Positions 57,166-64,000 of a DNA stretch of 64,000 bases are shown here, piece by piece; the stretch's first letter is position 1, and the number at the start of each line of letters is the position of its first letter. The notes below the pieces were generated by a model that was not told the DNA's origin, made no database searches, and saw only the letters and a list, made by a program, of their open reading frames with translations. The position numbers and the translations under genes are program-made. The DNA is from Gordius sp. MW1 (taxonomy: Eukaryota; Nematomorpha; Gordioida; Gordea; Gordiidae): positions 8,074,501-8,138,500 of the forward strand of contig OZ038530.1 of assembly GCA_964036665.1 (NCBI GenBank). Direction: 5' to 3'.

Positions 57166-58639
57166 ATTAATTTAATAAGTTTTTGTTTAATCGAACTTTC
57201 ACATAAAATTTATCTCTCTTTCCCCCTTAATTAGATATTTATTTTGGGGTAATTTTTCCTGCTGACCCGACAAGAAAAAAGGGTGGGTTTTGGGGCAAAA
57301 GTTAGATAAATTCGTTCCTGTTTCGGGTTTAAATTTTATATTTGCAACCCTTTGGAAACAAGATGTTTAAAAGCATGGTATAATAAGTTAATGATTGAGA
57401 GATTTAATCTTATGAAAACAGTTATTTTTAAATATCTTTTTGGTTTTAGCTAGCCTTTACTAAGCTTCACTATTTTGATCCAAACACCCTTTCTTGAAAT
57501 GACCAGATTTAACAATTTTTAACTAAAATTCAACAGCAACGACAAGATAAGTTAGTTAGCCATTATTTCTTTAGCAATATATTACCAAAATGGGAAGCCC
57601 GGCAGAATTTGCGAAATTATTTTTTTCAGCCTTAGCTTCACCCATAATTACTTGTTAATTATCAATCCGAACCTTTCCAAAAATTGCTCAAAATTGTAAC
57701 CCAAACCTGAACCAGCGGTTTTATTTTTAAAATTTTTGATTCCATATTTCAAGTGATCCTTGGAGATAAAGTTATCAAAACTAAACTATTGGCGCCTTTG
57801 AGGCTAGCATGTTGCAAGTTACTGACCCTTTCCTATGGAGGCTAGGGTATGTCGCCCCCGCCTTCACAAAATTCCAAATTTAATTATCAATAAAAATGTA
57901 TCAAAACCCAAAATAACAACTTTGCCTCCTTAATAAATTTTCGGATGCAATGTTTAAAAATAACGATCCTTAATAAAACTAGGATGAAAGCGAGGGCATT
58001 TTGGGTCAGTATATTTAACGTTCTTTTTGGATATTCCATTTACTAAAATCAAGAACTTTTGCTGTATTCCTGTCTATTAACCAAATTGTACATCTGCCAC
58101 TATCATCTTTTCACAAATAATGCCAAGTCAGCGGTAGGCGGATAAGAGGGTAAGATAGGGGTAGGGTAATAAAATGTTGTTTAACCTTGGCATATAAAAT
58201 AGGGAGGGGGGGAGGTGACTCCTTGGAGATTTTATATTGGTAATCGCCCCTTTTAAAATTCATCAGTTAAGTTACTTGTGCAACTAACTTCCCTCCCCTT
58301 TCTATCACATAAAATCTATAATATAAGTTATATACTTCGTGGGGGTATTCGTTTTCCTTACCCATGTGACGTAATCGATTGAGGGGTGAAGACGTAGTTT
58401 GTTTAACAAATATTGATAAAATTTATCACATAATTATCATTATTACTGTTATTATTGCTTGGAATGCGGTTGAGGAGAAAGCGTGATGATTATCATGTTA
58501 TTGATCCTCATTTTATTCCTCACCGCAACTATGGGTGCAAGAGTAATAACAATTGATTGCCGTGCTTGTTAGTAGATTTATAAGTTTTAGTAAGGAATGA
58601 TAGGAAGGCCCTCCAATGTATTTACACCGGCTTTCTGAC
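57166..58639. other. Non-coding region
   Basis: No gene or element recognised. The composition is AT-rich with short G- and C-rich patches. Confidence 0.45.
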
Positions 58640-59130
58640 TTGTAGGTTCGAGTTCAATCCCCGGAGAGGGCAAAATTTTTATTTTTTTTAATTAAATTAA
58701 TATATTATTCTTGTTAATACCCTTGATAATATCACTTTTAACCGTGCCCTGGCTACTGACCAATGGAAAAAATGACCATTGGCCAAATTGTAAATCGGAT
58801 TTTTTTTCTCGTTTTTTTTCAAATAAATGTATTGTTTTTGTTAATACCATTGATAATATTACTTTTTGGCCTCCCGCTGGCTGCTGACCAATGGAAAAAA
58901 TGATCATTGGCCAAATAAATCGATATTTTTTTTCGTTTTTGAATTGGGTTTATTAGGTTAACATTGATAATTACCCTATACCCTTTCCTACAAGGGCCTA
59001 TGCCTCTACTGATATGGGTCCCTGTGCCCCTACAAAAGCCTATGCCACTACTTATGTGGGTTCGAATTCCGGCGAGGGCAAATTTTTTTATTTTTAAATT
59101 AAATTAATATATTGTTCTTGTTAATACCAT
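58640..59130 (+). repeat. Composite repeat copy, uninterrupted
   Basis: Contains B-box words (GGTTCGAGTTCAATCCCCGG at 58647, GGGTTCGAATTCCGG near 59058) and two hairpin units (GCTACTGACCAATGGAAAAA near 58751; GCTGCTGACCAATGG near 58880). The TTAGGTTAACATTGATAATT linker is present. It is the reference for the empty sites of the nested insertions. Confidence 0.78.
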
Positions 59131-59519
59131 TTAACTTTTTAAATATTTGTATAAATTAATAATTAACTAATAATTTTCCATTTAATACCCCCCTATAGGC
59201 ATTCTCGCCCCTACCCACCTATCTCGCTCATAAATTGCATAGCAAATAAGCTACGTTTATACGGAGTATAGATGAGTCGTCCTCCCTTCCCCTCCTCCCC
59301 TTCCCCCTTCACCTTCCCTTTTCCCCCTTCCCACGAGGGCCGAAGGCCCGAGTTTTTATTTTAGCTTTTATTCTTTTCTAAAAACCGCGTTGAGTTTCTT
59401 GCATTTTGGTCGGTTAAGTGCCTTGTCATGATGAATCTTCATAGTTCTCAAACTTTGTTCACTTGCCCTTTTCACGTGACACGAGGTTTAGTACTTTTTG
59501 ATTTACATCATACAGTAAT

Positions 59520-59650
59520 AAAATTAAAAAACTTAGCTCCGCTATTGCCTGTTACGACCGCGCATCACAAAATGTCACAATGAGCAGCGACATGCAATAG
59601 CTCCGCTATTGCCTGTTACTACCGCGCATCTAAAGATGTTACAGGTATCG
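59520..59650 (+). repeat. Short direct duplication
   Basis: TAGCTCCGCTATTGCCTGTT with AC.ACCGCGCATC occurs twice, at about 59535 and 59600, about 65 bases apart. Confidence 0.6.
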
Positions 59651-59689
59651 TAAATATATCTCAAAAAGTTTGCAGTTGCTAAATTGTTC

Positions 59690-61125
59690 CATTGGCCAGC
59701 AGCCAGCGGACGATCTATAAATACATAAGAGTAAAAAAAACGAGAAAAATAATTCAATTCACACTTTTGCCAATGGTCATTTTTTTCTATTGGTCAGCAG
59801 CCAGGACACGGTAAAAGTTGATATAAATACATAAAAGTCAAAAAAACGGAAAAGAAATTTCACTTCACACTTTGGTCAATGGTCATTTTTTTTATTGTTC
59901 AGCAGCCAGCGGACGGCCAAAAAACCATATTACACTGGTCAACAAAAAAAAATAACCGGGAAACGGTCAACATAATCCGATAGAGTTTTTTGTGGTGTGC
60001 ACAAATATGTTTTTTGTTTTTTTCCTATACGTCAAGTTTTTTAGATATTATGATTCAAAGTAGCGAAAATGACCGTTTTTTAAGAGCCATATTGAATGGC
60101 TAAATTTTTTTTTTAAACCTCTAAGTGGTAGAACCAACTTAGTGTAAAACATTGAAAAATGATTTTTTCCCCTATTGTTTTTACTTTTTCCAATATATCG
60201 AATTTCAATTAGTCCCTAGCGGCATCTTTTGAGCCTCCCTCCCTCCCTCCCTCCCTCTCTATCTAATTGGGTTTATAACACTATACTCTTGGTGCATGTG
60301 AGTGATTGATGGATGATGTAGGGGTGTAAGAGTAGTGGCGTAATACGAGCTATTCCTCTAGTAGAGAGGGAGGATGACAGGTGTAATAGTAGGAATAGTT
60401 CGTATTAACCCACTACTCTTGCACCCACCACACTCATCCATCACTTACATGCACCAAGGGTTTGTGTTATATAAGCATATAAGCCAATTAGATAGAGAGG
60501 GAGGGATGCTCAAAGGAAGCCGCGGTTTCGCATAAGGACTAATTGCATTTTTGATATATATTAAAAAGTAAGAACAATAGGGGAAAAAATCATTTTTTAA
60601 TGTTTTACCCTAAATTGGTTCTACCACTTAGAGGTTTAAAAAAAAATTTTATCCATTCAATATCGCTCTATTGAGCATCGAAAAGGGTCAAAAACGGTCA
60701 TTTTCGCAACTTTGAATCGAAATATTTAAAAAAAACTGGACGTATAGGAAAAAAAACGAAAAACATATTTGTGTTCACCACAAAAAACTCTATCGGAATA
60801 TGTTGACCGTTTCCCGGTTATTTATACAAGACCATTATTTGTTGACTAGTGTTTTCAATGGGATTAACAAGAACAATATATTAATTAAAAAAAAATATAT
60901 AAAAAAAATTTGGCCTCCCCGGGATTCGAACCAACATCAGTAGAGGCATAGGCCTTTGTAGGGGGAGCACATGGTATCGTACTCAGGGTGGCTTATTCGA
61001 ATTCCAAGCGGTCTTAGTGGTAAACACGACGAAAAGCATGACAAGACGTTCAGTGCATAACAAGACATTCGGTGCAAGACATCGGAAAATGGAAAGTGAG
61101 CCCATAAATTGCATAGCAATTAATA
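59690..61125 (-). repeat. Composite repeat copy (minus) interrupted by a foldback element
   Basis: Minus-strand hairpin units lie near 59685, 59770 and 59875. After the 59933-60851 insertion the repeat continues with GGGATTAACAAGAACAATAT, the B-box word GGGATTCGAACC at 60920 and the AGTAGAGGCATAGGC linker. It ends AGCCCATAAATTGCATAGCA at 61099-61118. Confidence 0.75.
59933..60851. repeat. 0.92-kb palindromic foldback element with CACT ends
   Basis: Starts CACTGGTCAACAAA and ends TTTGTTGACTAGTG. The arms of about 400 bases are near reverse complements (AACCGGGAAACGGTCAACAT with ATGTTGACCGTTTCCCGGTT; CCTCTAAGTGGTAGAACCAA with TTGGTTCTACCACTTAGAGG). The centre near 60392 is itself inverted (GAGTAGTG and CACTACTC). 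CACT ends occur in several cut-and-paste superfamilies; no transposase or exact target duplication allows a choice. Confidence 0.8.
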
Positions 61126-61330
61126 TTTTTCACTAAATATTAAAAATGCCGTGGCAATATAGGCTCAAAAAGACTTAAAAAGAGCATTTTTGGCATTTTC
61201 AACCTTGTATATCTAAAAAACTGGTAATTGTAGAAAAAAAACTAAAATATATTATTTTTCTCTGCAAGATTCTCTATCAAAATTATTGGTCGGATTGCGG
61301 GATCTTTTTTTTGTAGACCTGTGTTATCTA
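61124..61330 (+). repeat. Dispersed repeat, copy 2
   Basis: Counterpart of 5123-5325 in the same orientation, directly next to the end of a composite repeat. Confidence 0.65.
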
Positions 61331-61559
61331 TTCGAAATGGTTTTTAAATATTTAAAAAGCGATGAACACAAACTAGACGTGTAACTATATTAATTTACTT
61401 AATTAATGAATTTTATCAAAAGTATAACTTTGGTTGAATAGTTACTGAACTGATGTATAACTATAGTTGAGTTCCTCTGAAGTACAAGTAACTGATTACC
61501 GTTACTTTTCTGAAGAAAGGGAACTAATGTAACTAGTTACTTAGCAGCTCTAATCCTTA

Positions 61560-62175
61560 GTTACGTATACCAATCGTCGTCTACGTCCTTTTTCAACTTC
61601 CTTGCACCCAAGAGTGGGGCTTTTTGATGATATTTATCTTTCGTCGACGTATTCTTTAACGCTTCGTATTGAATTCAAGGTTCATAAACCCTTCTTCTTT
61701 CTGGAAATAGCTTTTTTCAAGACCCTAAAAAAGTGGACGATGTTGCCTAGCTATTTCCTTTAATTCACAATAAATCCTTCCACCATCAAATTATCAATTT
61801 AACTAAAATGCTCTCTACTTCTATAAGTCACAATAAAATCTTCGCGATTTTGAAGATAGGTATTAACGCTCGCCATGTCATATCCTCTAAATATTTGGAA
61901 AAGTTTTTCCCCTTCTATGCTCTTCAGGCCATGCCCATAGCCTCCATGATTTCTTTCATACCCGAGGCGATCTTTCCCTACGTGAGCGTTAAAATCTGCC
62001 CATATAAATAGCTTTTCTTCCTGTTCTATTCCTTGTATTTCCTTTTCCAATGAATTGAAGAATATGTCTTGATACACCCAATTTGGAGAGGATGATTTTG
62101 GAATTGGTTTTTAAACCCGGTTTTCGACCTGATGCCAACTCTCTACTTTTTACACACGGACATGGGACCGTCTAA
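61560..62175 (-). pseudogene. LINE endonuclease fragment
   Basis: The minus-strand frame 62077-61799 contains KLFIWADFNAHVGKDRLGYE, RNHGGYGHGLKSIEGEKLFQ and VNTYLQNREDFIVTY. This is the same endonuclease as at 28025-27762 with the upstream D-F-N motif added. The upstream sequence (GTTTTCGACCTGATGCCAAC near 62122) matches 28550-28575, but the intervening 400-500 bases of the 28-kb copy are missing here. It is therefore an internally deleted relative without reverse transcriptase. Confidence 0.78.
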
Positions 62176-64000
62176 AGTATATTAGCGAATATTTAGGGTA
62201 GTAGCTTTTTAACGTTAATATCCATATTCACGAATATCAATAACATTTTAACTAATTCTGGATGAAGGTCATATTTTTAGAGCAAACACCGTACATTATT
62301 TGAGTATCAATAGCACTACTTCTTACTAAGCCTATAACTTTTTTTAAGCTATAATTTTGCATTTTGAAAAAAATTGCTTGGCACTTACTCGCATGCAATA
62401 TATTTTTTTGAATAATTAGTAGCTACCTAGCACCATTAAATGAGTCATATATCAACACTTATTGGTGAGTGCACATAAATTGCCACAGAAAACATGAAAT
62501 CTTCACATCAATCTTTATCGTTTGGCCTCACAGTTATGTTTTTAATTTTTGGATTAAACTAGTATATATGAACAAGCACTCTAACCACCTACGGTTTGTT
62601 AAATCGAACGAGTTGTAACACTGGTTGCTAAGATTAGTTGTTGGCATGCGCTTAGCCAAGGGAATGGGAAAGCGGAAAATATTCCCTTCTTTTGAAGGGG
62701 GAATTTTTAATATTTAATATAAGTAAGAATATGTTATAAGAAAATAATTAACAGTTGTCATAAAGACCCCTTCGAGATATCTTCAAACCCTTAAATCTTC
62801 AAAAATATTTGGGGCAAACCCCATTAAGTGTTCAGGTAATATAGCTTTTGCTAAATTATTAATATATTGAAAAAACCAAAGTTCCAAATAATAATATTAA
62901 ATTAACACTTTCTTGGCACCTCTCAGAGCTCGCAAGTACTCTTAAGTGTTGAGTAGCATTGTTACTGTGATAAGAACATATGACTTTTAAAGTTTTCAAT
63001 AAATTGCGCATATATAATTTTATAATAAATTTTTTACATTTCAAAAGTCAACTCAAGTGTATGACCCCATATTATGCACCAAAATTATGACTTAATTTCC
63101 AAAATATAGACATAAAATATGTTTTTATTAATAAAATTTATGTTTAATTATAGTGTAGTGCAAAATCGCATAGAAAACTAAATTAGAATTAATCTGCCAA
63201 CCCTACCTTTATAATGTAAAAGGTATTTTAATTGGCGAAACAAATACCTAATGCGATTTTTGCTGAAGTATTACAGAGGTCTACCATAAGGTCAAGCATA
63301 AGAAAATCCTGGTATCTAATGCTTTAGAAGGCAATCCGGCAGGCCCATATGTCACTGTAGAGCTTAAAAAATCTTTAGCCATTGTAGTCAAGTTTATAAA
63401 ACTTTTTAAAACATTAACCACCGATTCAATATATTCAACAAAATGATGTAATAGCTGCGAAATTTGAAGAGGCTTTTGATATATTTATTAGTTCATCCAT
63501 TTTTAGCTCTGTATGTTTTTATTACAAGTGACCAGGATATGAATATACAATAAAAATATTAAATATTTACATGCCATAAAGGTCACTTTTATATTAAACT
63601 TTTAACTTTAGTCGACCACTTGTTGTGTTAAATACCATTAAGAAAGGAATTTCAATTATATTAATTTACATTTAAGATGTTAAATCTGAATTACAATATA
63701 AAAAATACACGATTATATTGACTATATATTATAATTAATGGTCAATAAAGATATTCTAGGGCCGAGATCTCACTAATAAAATCTCGTCTCAAGGTCAAAA
63801 TTATCGATCTTCGGCTCAATTTCTCAAAGTCCCGTATGGTATGTCGAGGCTAGAGGAGATCAAAAATTTTCACGCTCTTTACGCTTCACTTGTGAGAAAA
63901 TCAATTGTTGAAATGTCTTACAATTATACTATTTAACAAATAATGGCCTTCTGAAATAGCCATAAAACAATTAACAAATTTGATAAAAAAAATTTGTGGT
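62176..64000. other. Non-coding right end of the window
   Basis: AT-rich with no supported gene. 63760-63860 contains GAGATCTC, ATCTCGTCTCAAGG and related words, a faint trace of the CTCGTCTCG hAT family. Confidence 0.4.

Overview
The window looks like about 64 kb of AT-rich nuclear DNA from an invertebrate animal. The few real genes are broken into small exons by short AT-rich GT-AG introns. They encode metazoan-type proteins: an exostosin-2-like glycosyltransferase, a galectin fold, a ribosomal protein and an Ig-domain membrane protein. Most of the remaining sequence is transposable-element debris. I cannot name the species; the divergence of the protein sequences suggests a fast-evolving lineage.

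Layout, left to right. 338-1276: 3' part of a single-pass Ig-domain membrane protein gene (+). 2439-3579: decayed hAT DNA transposon. 6122-11538: an apparently complete nine-exon EXT2-like gene (+) whose splice phases all agree, coding for 854 residues. 14937-19558: a frameshifted Ty3/gypsy element of CsRn1 type with both LTRs, a Trp-tRNA primer site and a 5-bp target duplication. 19780-20393: complete five-exon RPL24 gene (+). 21543-22705: almost perfect 1.16-kb palindrome, with a diverged half copy to its right. 26280-28650: non-LTR retrotransposon (-), with relatives at 38260-39050 (+) and 61560-62175 (-). 29425-33030: array of a composite repeat carrying tRNA-like B boxes and a CCAATG/CATTGG hairpin. 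33030-34560: non-LTR remnant (-).

34697-37073 (-) is the most unusual locus: a broken gypsy gag-protease region runs into an intact reading frame in which the start of pol is fused to a G3BP/Rasputin-type NTF2-like domain with its low-complexity acidic tail. 40300-41049: short ZBED-type hAT element with a perfect 8-bp target duplication. 41960-43833: Helitron remnant with a non-LTR fragment inside. 45167-46399: galectin domain exons (+). 48344-51484: three-exon Pro/Gly/Tyr-rich gene (+), possibly continuous with the galectin.

51842-57165 is a stack of nested insertions. One copy of the composite repeat is interrupted in turn by a hAT element (52108-53231), a compact LTR element (53573-55756) and another hAT element (55904-57039). 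Each is flanked by an exact target duplication. 59933-60851 is a second palindromic foldback element, also inside a composite-repeat copy. The right end holds only AT-rich sequence and faint element fragments.

The cellular genes do not form a pathway. EXT2 would act in Golgi heparan-sulfate synthesis and RPL24 in the ribosome; the others are surface or secreted-type proteins of unknown role.
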